A stretch of 64,000 bases of DNA from Teredinibacter franksiae (lineage in GTDB: Bacteria > Pseudomonadota > Gammaproteobacteria > Pseudomonadales > Cellvibrionaceae), in contig NZ_JACJUV010000001.1 in the NCBI RefSeq assembly GCF_014218805.1, forward strand, positions 3,794,501 to 3,858,500, written 5' to 3'. Of this stretch, positions 26,356 through 35,869 are shown one piece after another (position 1 is the stretch's first letter; each line of letters begins with the position of its first letter). The position numbers and the translations under genes are program-made. The notes under the pieces were generated by a model. That model made no database searches, was not told where the DNA came from, and saw only the letters and a program-made list of their open reading frames with translations.

Positions 26356-29300
26356 GTTCACTGCCGCACAGGCAGCTTAGAAATCTTTAATCAAGATATG
26401 ACGAACAGTCGCAAGGTTCACTGCCGCACAGGCAGCTTAGAAAGAAGGGGCTGTTTGTTTTATCGAAACCATCCAGTTCACTGCCGCACAGGCAGCTTAG
26501 AAATTTGTCAGCCGCGCGAAATAAGCTCTTCAATAGTTCACTGCCGCACAGGCAGCTTAGAAAATTGCTGTTTGAGAATGGCACATTGAATAGGAGTTCA
26601 CTGCCGCACAGGCAGCTTAGAAATATATACAGTCCCATCAACAGCCGTATCTGACGTTCACTGCCGCACAGGCAGCTTAGAAAGTTACCGTTCCAACCGA
26701 GCTATTAATGATAACGTTCACTGCCGCACAGGCAGCTTAGAAAATCGGTTGACCCCGGGGTAACCGTCATACCATGTTCACTGCCGCACAGGCAGCTTAG
26801 AAAAATATGGCAAGCAAAGCCAAAAAATCAAGCTCGTTCACTGCCGCACAGGCAGCTTAGAAATCGAAGTAATCCATTGCCCGATAAATCAACGCGTTCA
26901 CTGCCGCACAGGCAGCTTAGAAATCTTATAATTACCGAGACTCTTTGCTTGGATAGTTCACTGCCGCACAGGCAGCTTAGAAATCTTGTTCCGGCTGGTA
27001 GGCGCTCAGGCAAAAGTTCACTGCCGCACAGGCAGCTTAGAAATGCTACAAGCCCATAACCGCGTGGTATAGCAAGTTCACTGCCGCACAGGCAGCTTAG
27101 AAAAGTAGGTAAGCCAAAGTAATCGCCAAGGCTGCGTTCACTGCCGCACAGGCAGCTTAGAAAAAAAGAAATTAAGCGCTACTATACAGACCGATGTTCA
27201 CTGCCGCACAGGCAGCTTAGAAAACCACATGTACGGCTCGGCCTTTAAGCATAACGTTCACTGCCGCACAGGCAGCTTAGAAAGCTCGAAATTGACTGGT
27301 AATAGCTGCCATCACGTTCACTGCCGCACAGGCAGCTTAGAAATTAGCTATTCGGGTATGAGTGAGTGCGCAGCAGTTCACTGCCGCACAGGCAGCTTAG
27401 AAAGGGTCTAAAATATACGACTTTAGGTCTTGCATGTTCACTGCCGCACAGGCAGCTTAGAAAAGTCCCCCGCCGCGTGGTAGCGAGTATTAACAGTTCA
27501 CTGCCGCACAGGCAGCTTAGAAAAAATAATCGTTTTCTATCAAATTAATAATGTAGTTCACTGCCGCACAGGCAGCTTAGAAATTCCACGTTGCGGAGGG
27601 GACGTTCTCCGTAAAGTTCACTGCCGCACAGGCAGCTTAGAAATACATATAACGCTAACGGACAAAAGACGATATGTTCACTGCCGCACAGGCAGCTTAG
27701 AAAAGAATCAACGCAACACAGAATATCAACGCAACGTTCACTGCCGCACAGGCAGCTTAGAAAAGAACTCAGCAGACCAGGAGGAGTCAGCGTTTGTTCA
27801 CTGCCGCACAGGCAGCTTAGAAAATCAGCTCCAATAGATACTGTCGCGCCCACTGGTTCACTGCCGCACAGGCAGCTTAGAAATATCCACATCTCCTCTC
27901 CCTTAGCTACTTCTGGTTCACTGCCGCACAGGCAGCTTAGAAATCAGTAGGGTAAAAACCCTCAAGATAAACCTCGTTCACTGCCGCACAGGCAGCTTAG
28001 AAAGCAATGCCAGCATTCAACAATCCAGCCCTCCTGTTCACTGCCGCACAGGCAGCTTAGAAAAATTGCCCTGAGTTTGTCAAAGGGTACGAAGCGTTCA
28101 CTGCCGCACAGGCAGCTTAGAAATTGTCTTGGCATGATTTAAGCATAGATGCAGCGTTCACTGCCGCACAGGCAGCTTAGAAAGCTATACAAGCCCATTT
28201 TTATTGGCTGTGGCTGTTCACTGCCGCACAGGCAGCTTAGAAAGCAGAAAGACGCGCGGCCGTAGTTGTGAGTGAGTTCACTGCCGCACAGGCAGCTTAG
28301 AAATCTTTTCGGGACGTTCTTATAATCTCCCACGCGTTCACTGCCGCACAGGCAGCTTAGAAAATATAACTAGCTCCTGTTGAATATGTGCTTAGGTTCA
28401 CTGCCGCACAGGCAGCTTAGAAAAACCAGCGATAACGGAGGGGGCTACGGCCCCAGTTCACTGCCGCACAGGCAGCTTAGAAATTTTGTTGGCTGGACTT
28501 GTGGATTTTCACTTGGTTCACTGCCGCACAGGCAGCTTAGAAAAGATACAGTAAGTATGCGCGGTTCAGCGAATCGTTCACTGCCGCACAGGCAGCTTAG
28601 AAAACACTTTCACGGAGTTGGTAACATGAAAACATGTTCACTGCCGCACAGGCAGCTTAGAAATATGGATTAAATTAACTAAAGAAAGGTGATGGGTTCA
28701 CTGCCGCACAGGCAGCTTAGAAATTATTTAACCAGCCGTACAGCCGGCTGAAATAGTTCACTGCCGCACAGGCAGCTTAGAAATCGTTGGCCTTCGCCTT
28801 GATAGCATTCATCAGGTTCACTGCCGCACAGGCAGCTTAGAAATTGAGTTGTACGACAGGGCCCGATACGTGGCGGTTCACTGCCGCACAGGCAGCTTAG
28901 AAAACTACGTGGCAGCGCGGGGGGCGTTTATATGCGTTCACTGCCGCACAGGCAGCTTAGAAAATATGCCGCCATTGCCGCTTGCCTTGGAAGTTGTTCA
29001 CTGCCGCACAGGCAGCTTAGAAATTTCCCGTCTTTTAGATCGTATGCGAGGCTCAGTTCACTGCCGCACAGGCAGCTTAGAAAGATAAAAGTTACTGTTG
29101 CCCCGGTTGCATTACGTTCACTGCCGCACAGGCAGCTTAGAAATTTTCAATCTGGCCGCCAAACGAAGTTTTTGCGTTCACTGCCGCACAGGCAGCTTAG
29201 AAAAAAAGCCGTAAGTGGTGAAAGTATTTTTGCCCGTTCACTGCCGCACAGGCAGCTTAGAAATGCGAGCGTTGTTACTGCCCATCCCGATTTGAGTTCA

Positions 29301-30703
29301 CTGCCGCACAGGCAGCTTAGAAAAGTGGTTCGAATACCTCGTTAGGAAATAGCGCGTTCACTGCCGCACAGGCAGCTTATAAATTCCTCATACTGAAGCA
29401 TATCAAAAGCTTGATGTTCACTGCCGCACAGGCAGCTTAGAAACATCATGGATAACATGTATCTCGATACATTTTGTTCACTGCCGCACAGGCAGCTTAG
29501 AAAACGCACTTGGCGCTAATTCGCGCGCCAGTCCGGTTCACTGCCGCACAGGCAGCTTAGAAAAGCCCGGTTAGATCGTCCTGAATAACCATTTCGTTCA
29601 CTGCCGCACAGGCAGCTTAGAAATAGTTACAGATCGTCTAGTCAGATCGATATTGGTTCACTGCCGCACAGGCAGCTTAGAAAGTTATGCCTGTGGCCTG
29701 TACGGTCTTAACGTTGTTCACTGCCGCACAGGCAGCTTAGAAAGTACCCGGAATGATCGACCACTTTTAAAAAAAGTTCACTGCCGCACAGGCAGCTTAG
29801 AAAGCAGGAAAATGGGACGAAACTATGGAAAAAATGTTCACTGCCGCACAGGCAGCTTAGAAATAGGTGACGGTGATGGCGGTAATGCAACAGCAGTTCA
29901 CTGCCGCACAGGCAGCTTAGAAATTGAACCCCATCGTGCCGAGTGTGATACCAAAGTTCACTGCCGCACAGGCAGCTTAGAAAGCAACGGGCGCAGCATC
30001 CACGATTGTAGACGGGTTCACTGCCGCACAGGCAGCTTAGAAATAACGCGAGTATTGAATTCGTATCGATTGATGGTTCACTGCCGCACAGGCAGCTTAG
30101 AAATGTTAATGTCATCATTGTCCTTCTCCAAAAAAGTTCACTGCCGCACAGGCAGCTTAGAAAGTACCCGCACGCGAAAATCAATCTTTCGGAGTGTTCA
30201 CTGCCGCACAGGCAGCTTAGAAATCAACCAGTGCATACTCGCCTAGCTGGATGTCGTTCACTGCCGCACAGGCAGCTTAGAAAGAAAACTGCATTTTAGT
30301 GCGTATAAATGAAGAGTTCACTGCCGCACAGGCAGCTTAGAAACCAGGACGGGACGCCACTGACCCGGAGCGGGTGTTCACTGCCGCACAGGCAGCTTAG
30401 AAAGCAGGTAGAAGCGTGGTCGGGGACACGTTTATGTTCACTGCCGCACAGGCAGCTTAGAAAATTGACGCGGCTACACTCGACCGTTTTTGTATGTTCA
30501 CTGCCGCACAGGCAGCTTAGAAAATATCCACACGCGAAAATCAATCTTTCGGAGTGTTCACTGCCGCACAGGCAGCTTAGAAACCTAAAATCGCGCAATA
30601 ATCGCCGTTTGGCAAGTTCACTGCCGCACAGGCAGCTTAGAAAATCACCAAAATCAACGCCCTGACCCACTAACAGTTCACTGCTGCACAGGCACCCATC
30701 TTC
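26356..30703 (+). CRISPR. Type I-F CRISPR array: 72 spacers, 28-base repeat, fixed 60-base period
   Basis: Repeats of 28 bases begin at 26356 and recur every 60 bases without any change of phase to 30676, giving 73 repeats and 72 spacers, all of 32 bases. Each repeat starts GTTCA, holds the hairpin CTGCC-GCACA-GGCAG and ends CTTAGAAA, as in type I-F. The copy at 29356 reads CTTATAAA. The last copy (30676) has CTGCTGCAC and a diverged 3' half, so the trailer is at the right and the leader at the left; newest spacers are therefore near 26384. Two old spacers (30164-30195 and 30524-30555) are near identical. Open frames across the array are by-products of the period. Confidence 0.99.
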
Positions 30704-30724
30704 AAAAAAGTGCACCACCTATGC

Positions 30725-30805
30725 TCAAACTACTTGATTTGTGGCTTCTAGGGATATCGATTGCTTCCCTGAGCGGGGCATAGCTCGTTCCTTGAGGTTT
30801 TTCAT
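30725..30805 (-). pseudogene. RAYT (Y1 transposase) N-terminal remnant abutting the CRISPR trailer
   Basis: A 26-codon frame (MKNLKERAMPRSGKQSIS, then LEATNQVV) reads like the N-terminus of REP-associated tyrosine transposases (PR..QISLEAT pattern). At the DNA level GTGGCTTCTAGGG...GCGGGGCATAGCTC matches the corresponding part of the better RAYT relic at 45.95-46.0 kb. It begins about 20 bases after the last degenerate CRISPR repeat. Too short to be functional. Confidence 0.5.
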
Positions 30806-30903
30806 GCTGTGATAATACACAGTAGTATTTGCTGGGTTTAAGTGTTTTTGGTGTTGTTAGGGCCACAGTGTTACCTGTGGCTTGGGAGAGAATCACATAA
30901 TGC

Positions 30904-31704
30904 CTAAACAGGCTTAATCGCCTCTATAGTGGCCGAAAGCACACAATCCGCCAAACGGCTACCCTCCATCCAGTCACTAATGTACTCCTTACTTTCATCC
31001 TTGGGTTTTATGACAACATCCAAAAACCCGGCCTCTTTAAGCATTAGCTCAATCGCTTTAACGGTGGATGCGCCGGTTGTACAGTCGGCATAAAGAGCCA
31101 TATCATCTTTCAGATACTGAGGTATTTCTGCGCTAGTAACGATGTCCGATATCGCCAGGCGGCCACCAGGCTTGAGTACGCGGTAGGCTTCGTCAAACAC
31201 CTTGGTTTTTTCTGGGGAAAGGTTGATTACACAGTTGGAGATAATAACGTCTACAGAAGCATCTGCCACGGGTAGGTTTTCGATTTCGCCCAAACGAAAT
31301 TCCACATTCGCTTGACCGGCCTCTTCGGCGATGGCACGGGCCTTGCTGATCATCGATGGAGTCATATCCACCCCAATTACCTTGCCGGTTTCACCCACTT
31401 CTTCAACTGCAAGAAAACTATCGAATCCAGCGCCGGCGCCCAGGTCCAGCACTGTTTCGCCGGCCCTTAAAGAAGCGATGGCTCTGGGGTTGCCGCAACC
31501 CAGGCCTAGATTGGAATCTTCGGGTACCCGGTTTACTTCGTCATCGGAATAACCGATTTCTACGGAACGTGCTTTCGCAGTAGTGGCGGTATTACCGCAG
31601 CAGGCGTTCTTTGAAGTACAACAACCGGCCAGCTCACCTTCGGCAATTTTTCCGTAAAGTTCGCGAACCGATTGGCGAATTGTATCGTTGGCTACTTGAG
31701 TCAT
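30904..31704 (-). CDS. arsM: ArsM, arsenite S-adenosylmethionine methyltransferase
   Basis: Methylates arsenite for detoxification. A 266-residue class I methyltransferase: SAM-binding motif VLDLGAGAGFDSFLA, VIGVDMTPSMISKAR, the acidic loop GEIENLPVADASVDVIISNCVINLSPEK, and motif RVLKPGGRLAISDIV. Family cysteines are in CCTSKNACCG near the N-terminus, LGLGCGNP, SNCVINL and ADCTTGAST. Good SD (AGGAAA) before the ATG. Divergent from an ECF sigma gene across a 191-base gap. No other ars gene is seen. Confidence 0.92.
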   Translation of the reverse strand: MTQVANDTIRQSVRELYGKIAEGELAGCCTSKNACCGNTATTAKARSVEIGYSDDEVNRVPEDSNLGLGCGNPRAIASLRAGETVLDLGAGAGFDSFLAVEEVGETGKVIGVDMTPSMISKARAIAEEAGQANVEFRLGEIENLPVADASVDVIISNCVINLSPEKTKVFDEAYRVLKPGGRLAISDIVTSAEIPQYLKDDMALYADCTTGASTVKAIELMLKEAGFLDVVIKPKDESKEYISDWMEGSRLADCVLSATIEAIKPV

Positions 31705-31895
31705 AATCGTTTCCTAAAAAGTGTGTTTACATTGGTTACACTCTTAAAGACGCAGTTATAGCGAAAAAGACGCAGTGTTTACGGGAAATGACACAACTGA
31801 AAAATAATATGCGACCAAGCGGCGGCTTTTACGTCTATACCTTTGTGGGTCGAGAAAAAAGCCCGGCAATTGAGAACCAGAGAAAATTTACACCT

Positions 31896-32453
31896 ATGAC
31901 CAATGCTTGTGACGATCTAGCCGAAGCCTTTAAACGCACAGAAGACCGACTGCGTGGCTACCTACGTAAACGCTTGCCGCAAGACAGTCAGGTAGACGAT
32001 GTGCTACAAGATGTATTACTTAAGGCCCTGGAATCACTTTATAAGGGCCAAACCATTGACAACCACTACGGCTGGCTGCAGGTGGCAACACGTACCACCC
32101 TTGCGGACTATTATCGAGCACGTAAATCTCACGAAACATTGGATGACACTATACCCGAACAACTTGGCGACGATCTGGACCGCCATCAGGAACTTTCCTC
32201 TTGCCTTAGTCCCATGATCGAGCAATTACCCGATCATTATCGCAACACCCTTCGTGCATTGGACCTTCAAGGTAAAAAACAACAGGAATTGGCGAACACC
32301 GAGGGAGTTTCCGTTTCAGCAATCAAAAGCCGCGCTTCGAGGGGAAGGAAATTACTAAAACAGCAGCTGATGGACTGCTGTCATATTTCAATAGAAAATG
32401 GCCTGGTGAGTGATTTTTACAAACGAGAGGCTTGCGGGTGCAAGGAGCGCTAA
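31896..32453 (+). CDS. ECF RNA polymerase sigma factor, SigZ-like
   Basis: A 185-residue extracytoplasmic-function sigma factor. Region 2 is visible as LRGYLRKRLPQDSQVDDVLQDVLLKAL and WLQVATRTTLADYYRARK; region 4 as IEQLPDHYRNTLRALDLQGKKQQELANTEGVSVSAIKSRASRGRKLLKQQL. The Cys-rich tail (DCCHISIENG...EACGCKER) is characteristic of SigZ-type factors and could bind a metal or metalloid. The frame is open from 31788, but the ATG at 31896 starts the family-typical N-terminus. Divergent from arsM, so arsenic or redox control of that gene is a reasonable inference. No anti-sigma gene follows. Confidence 0.87.
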   Translation: MTNACDDLAEAFKRTEDRLRGYLRKRLPQDSQVDDVLQDVLLKALESLYKGQTIDNHYGWLQVATRTTLADYYRARKSHETLDDTIPEQLGDDLDRHQELSSCLSPMIEQLPDHYRNTLRALDLQGKKQQELANTEGVSVSAIKSRASRGRKLLKQQLMDCCHISIENGLVSDFYKREACGCKER

Positions 32454-32855
32454 CGCCATAAAATTATGCGTGAACGGTCCATGCGTCTGAATATTTCCCC
32501 CACGCCTCTGGTTACCAGCACCCCTAGCTGTACATTGACCAAAATTATCAAACGCGATGCTTCGTGAAATTTCGCGAAAAATAGGACAGGGTATAAATAG
32601 AGCAGGCAGTTTGAGAAAAAGTACAGCGGAATAGTTAGTAGATTTGTAGGCTAGGTTTTTTTGGTCGTCGTCATCTGTTTTTTGAGTGGCCGATAAGAGT
32701 TTTGATAGTAGCGTTATCGATAGCAGCCAACCCTCTATTCCTGCAAATAAACCCTGTTTATGCATTCACAGGGTTTACCTACCGGGAGTGGTCTCCACGG
32801 TAAGGCGTACTGGTGGTTTACCAAAGCATTAACGTGAAAAACGGCGATTTCTCCG
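32454..32855. other. Intergenic region after the sigma gene
   Basis: No gene is supported. AAACCCTG...CAGGGTTT (32749-32776) forms a hairpin without a clear T-run. From about 32790 the sequence begins to resemble the stretch upstream of the esterase gene at 46.05 kb and then becomes nearly identical to it. Confidence 0.5.
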
Positions 32856-33127
32856 CTAGATGGGTGTACGCACATCAGTTTTATGGCCTTTTCCGCCAAA
32901 GCCTGCATGTATCGGTTTTTATTTGGCCCGGTTGGTGATAAAAAGCCCCCACCTGTTTGTAGTTTGAAATCTCGCTTCTTAGCCTCTCAGAATAGTGTTC
33001 CATCCAAGTTGCTTCTTGTATTTAGTGTATTTTTTAAAAATGAAAGTGTACCTATGGAGCCATAAAAATAACGATTTGGAGAACCATCAAAATGCACAAA
33101 AAATTTATTCATGTTTGCTTAGCCTTT
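32856..33127 (+). repeat. Truncated duplicate of the 5' region of the CE3 esterase gene
   Basis: Nearly identical to 46119-46390, with about a dozen differences in 270 bases by eye. It carries the upstream region, the SD sequence and the first 11 codons (MHKKFIHVCLA at 33092) of the esterase, then runs into a RAYT relic and stops (MHKKFIHVCLAFFIEQRL). Both copies keep an intact 60-codon frame upstream of the esterase start (32883-33065 here). The copy is a promoter-plus-leader fragment without an enzyme. Confidence 0.93.
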
Positions 33128-33640
33128 TTCATCGAGCAACGCTTGTGATTTAAACCGGCGCTGACCAACATGGATGTTGGAAATGCAGGTTTTGCAGGAG
33201 CAAAAACCTGTCCAGAAGCGTCCTGTACATTGATCTTCGGCGTTTGCCATACGGGCAATGGGCTCGTTTAAGGCCCACATCCAGCGGCTGATATTGGCCA
33301 GTTCAAGCCGCCATTGATCCAGCTTTTCTTTAACAGCAAGCCATTGGGCCTCGTCGAGCGGTTCACTTTTTGCAAACTTCTGAGTTAAGAGGGTGCCCTT
33401 GTAAAGCTTGTGCCAGCGTTCGCATACTTCTAGGTCCGTTAGGCTTTGGGCTTCAGCCATATTGATGTGTAGCACCACATGGTGGTGGTTGCTTATTACG
33501 GAATAGGCACAGACATCAATACAGAAGACTTCTCCTAGGAACAGAATACGGTCTTCAACCCATTGACGGCAAGTGGTAGTGTAGGTGCCCGAGTAAGGAT
33601 ATCCGAGTGAAAATACCAGTAGGGTATCGGGGCTGATCCG
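33119..33640 (-). pseudogene. RAYT / Y1-transposase relic
   Basis: Read on the minus strand, the frame gives CRQWVEDRILFLGEVF, IDVCAYSVISNHHHVVLHIN, LTDLEVCERWHKLYKGTLLTQKF, WMWALNEPIARMANAEDQCTGRFW and RRFKSQALLDE. This is a REP-associated tyrosine transposase with its HUH histidines (NHHH). The catalytic-Tyr end is missing, an insertion of about 16 residues (FCSCKTCISNIHVGQR) separates CTGRFW from RFKSQALLDE, and the N-terminal third beyond about 33640 is scrambled. Its 3' end is joined to the duplicated esterase fragment. Confidence 0.85.
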
Positions 33641-34036
33641 TTAATTCTAGACGCAACTAGGTTTGGCATCGGAAGAGTTGTAGACGGAATGCAGACCTCT
33701 GGTGGAGAGGGCTTCACTGTTAAGGTTGATAGTACCTACCGAAATGAAACCCATTGACAGATTTTCCCCACGCTTTATCTTTATCAAGAAATCATCAAAA
33801 AATGTCGTTCAAATGACTTGCAAGTTTTTTTAGTCGCCCAATAAGGTAGACGTTGAAAAACAAAAGCGCAAGATAAACGTGTATTCAGACAAGTAAATAT
33901 GCCTGCGCTTGTGTAATTTTACACACCGTACATTTACTAAGAGTCGTGTGTAACGTGTCAATAAGTTAGAGCTTGTTTTTATTCTCGTTACCCTGGCAAT
34001 TGAAGGATTGCCGACATTTTTGTGGAGGATACTGCA
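33641..34036. other. Intergenic region before the patatin-like gene
   Basis: No gene is supported. The left part may hold further RAYT debris. The right part is AT-rich and should include the promoter of the patatin-like gene. Confidence 0.4.
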
Positions 34037-35164
34037 ATGAAAGAGCATCTTGGAAGCGTGGTCGGTTTTGCTTTGGGTGGTTTGGCAGGGAATAACGCTC
34101 ATGGGGCTGGCTTCTTGAGTGCTGCCTTAAAACATCATGTCACGCCTAAGCTAATCACCTGTACTTCTGGCCAAATTTACTGGGTTTACAAATATCTCAA
34201 GGCTTTATGTGGCGATATACCAGAAGATGCATTGAGAAAAGAATATACCCGCGATGACAAGCCTCTAAATCAATCGGTATTGGCATGGATCGAGCTATTC
34301 AAAATGGGGTTAAGTGGGAAAGAAAACAAATTTCGTCCTGTTTATCCTCATGAAATGGCCTTGGACTTTTTCGACAACTGGTCCAGTGCGATCGTTAAAT
34401 ACCTTCGAGATCTATCCGAAGGCAATGCTAATATTGTGCCTCTTCATACCGATTTGTTTAAAGTACTCCCTTCGCGAACACTAGTTTCGACGTTTCCAGA
34501 CATTTTTTTTGATGATATTGCAAATACATTTCTAACCAATGACGAAATAGGCCTTTGTTTCAACTGTTATGATCCAAAGCGGGGTATCGAAATTGTGTAT
34601 TGCAATGAGCTGGCTAGAACCCTAATTGGTGTTGATTATGGTGCGGGTAAAGAGCAGAGAGTGAACACTGTTTATTTGCCTATTACGGCCAATGCCGTGC
34701 GTGAGGGGTTGTGGTTGTATGAGTACGGCAGGCCGGGCAAGCTACGAGCGATAGATGGCGCTTATTACCGTGGGGTGATGCTCAGTGAACTAAAATCTGT
34801 CGACAAAATATATGTCGCTCGTCCGATAAATTATCAATGGATTGGCGAGTACCCAACGGACAAATATGGGTTGATGGATCTAAAAACGGAAGTGAATTTT
34901 AATGGCGCTTATGTTGGCGAAAAAGATAAGATTATGCTGATAAATAAGTTGGTTAAAAAGGGAGATTTACCCGAAAGCCAATATCACACTATTAAATTAA
35001 TTGAACTCGAGATGCAGGAGCAAAGGGGCTACTTCGGCTATGTAAAAGAGTCTTTAAAAGTATTTGATAAGGCCTGCGAGCAGGCAGAATGGGAATTTTC
35101 GCCGCAAGGGGCTCATCCTACTCCCTTAAAGTCTGAACTAAAGCACCGCCCGTACACGCACTAA
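34037..35164 (+). CDS. Patatin-like phospholipase family protein
   Basis: A 375-residue cytosolic-looking protein (no signal) with the patatin layout: a glycine-rich oxyanion segment GFALGGLAGNNAHGAGFLSAAL, a nucleophile region ITCTSGQIYW (Ser44), and a C-terminal dyad Asp240 in AIDGAYYRG. Patatins are Ser-Asp acyl hydrolases. The elbow CTSGQ departs from the usual G-x-S-x-G, so activity is uncertain, but Ser and Asp are both kept. The ATG at 34037 follows an SD (GGAGG); a GTG at 34022 is in frame. Stand-alone gene with a terminator. Patatins also occur as effectors of defence systems; here no partner cyclase is visible. Confidence 0.75.
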   Translation: MKEHLGSVVGFALGGLAGNNAHGAGFLSAALKHHVTPKLITCTSGQIYWVYKYLKALCGDIPEDALRKEYTRDDKPLNQSVLAWIELFKMGLSGKENKFRPVYPHEMALDFFDNWSSAIVKYLRDLSEGNANIVPLHTDLFKVLPSRTLVSTFPDIFFDDIANTFLTNDEIGLCFNCYDPKRGIEIVYCNELARTLIGVDYGAGKEQRVNTVYLPITANAVREGLWLYEYGRPGKLRAIDGAYYRGVMLSELKSVDKIYVARPINYQWIGEYPTDKYGLMDLKTEVNFNGAYVGEKDKIMLINKLVKKGDLPESQYHTIKLIELEMQEQRGYFGYVKESLKVFDKACEQAEWEFSPQGAHPTPLKSELKHRPYTH

Positions 35165-35205
35165 CGCTTTGTTGTGGTCAGTTTTAGCTTATTGATAAAT
35201 GCAAG

Positions 35206-35236
35206 AAGCCCCGGGCAGCAATGGCTGGGGTTTTTC
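35206..35236 (+). terminator. Terminator after the patatin-like gene
   Basis: AGCCCC...GGGGTTTTT hairpin about 45 bases after the stop codon. Confidence 0.7.
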
Positions 35237-35589
35237 TATTTCAATGTTTGGTTTAGGGCGAATGTAGCTGTTTGATCTCGGCATCGTGTCTTTTGGTATT
35301 CCTTTGTTGTGTATAAACAGGTGCGCCAGAAAAAAGTGAAGCCAACAATAGTAACCTGCTGCCGCTATAGGATTTGCTATTCATTGTGACGCCAGTTTCT
35401 ACTCACTTGCTTTGCTCACCCTTGCTCTCCAAAGCCTCTAACGAGGACATTTAAAATGACATCCACGCCGTGGCTGTATACCACAGTAAACGGTGCATGA
35501 AATACTTTTCTAAAAATGCAAAACCAAGGCGATTTGGTTGCGCACCTTTAAGCTGAAAATCTTATCGGGCAGGAAGCGAATAATCAGCA
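35237..35589. other. Intergenic region, nothing recognised
   Basis: About 350 bases with no supported gene or clear signal before the next RAYT relic. Confidence 0.4.
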
Positions 35590-35770
35590 AGCCTATTCGA
35601 GTGTTCTACGACAACTATTTTGTCCGGTCGGCGTATCAAAGCCACGGAGAAACGCGGGGTGTGCTCAACTAGAGGTACATGACTGTAGGGCTCAGAAGCC
35701 AATGAAAGATGGAGTGTGGCTTCTGAGCCCATCTATTGCTTTCGCGGGGGCGATACATGGCCCATTCATT
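35590..35770 (-). pseudogene. Strongly decayed RAYT N-terminal remnant
   Basis: TATCAAAGCCACGGAGAAACG at 35625-35645 parallels the RRAFLCGFDA-coding part of the relic at 45.88 kb, and GGCTTCTGAGCCC...GGGGGCGATACATGGC parallels its start region. An inverted repeat GGCTCAGAAGCC/GGCTTCTGAGCC (about 35681-35725) lies inside. Multiple frame breaks; short and degenerate, so the call is tentative. Confidence 0.45.
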
Positions 35771-35869
35771 AAAAGACTTTATAGATTGTAATGCTCGGTG
35801 GTATCTTGTCGAATTAAAAATGCTTACAATGGCGTCAAAATATATCTGAAAATTTAGCGGCCCTAGGAC

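Noticed and set aside
26387..30718. Many open frames on both strands coding VHCRTGSLE, SLPHRQLR or FLSCLCGSE repeats
   Set aside because: They are translations of the CRISPR repeat; the 60-base period keeps frames open by chance.
32388..32765. A 125-codon minus-strand frame after the sigma gene
   Set aside because: It overlaps the end of the sigma gene in antisense and has no recognisable features.
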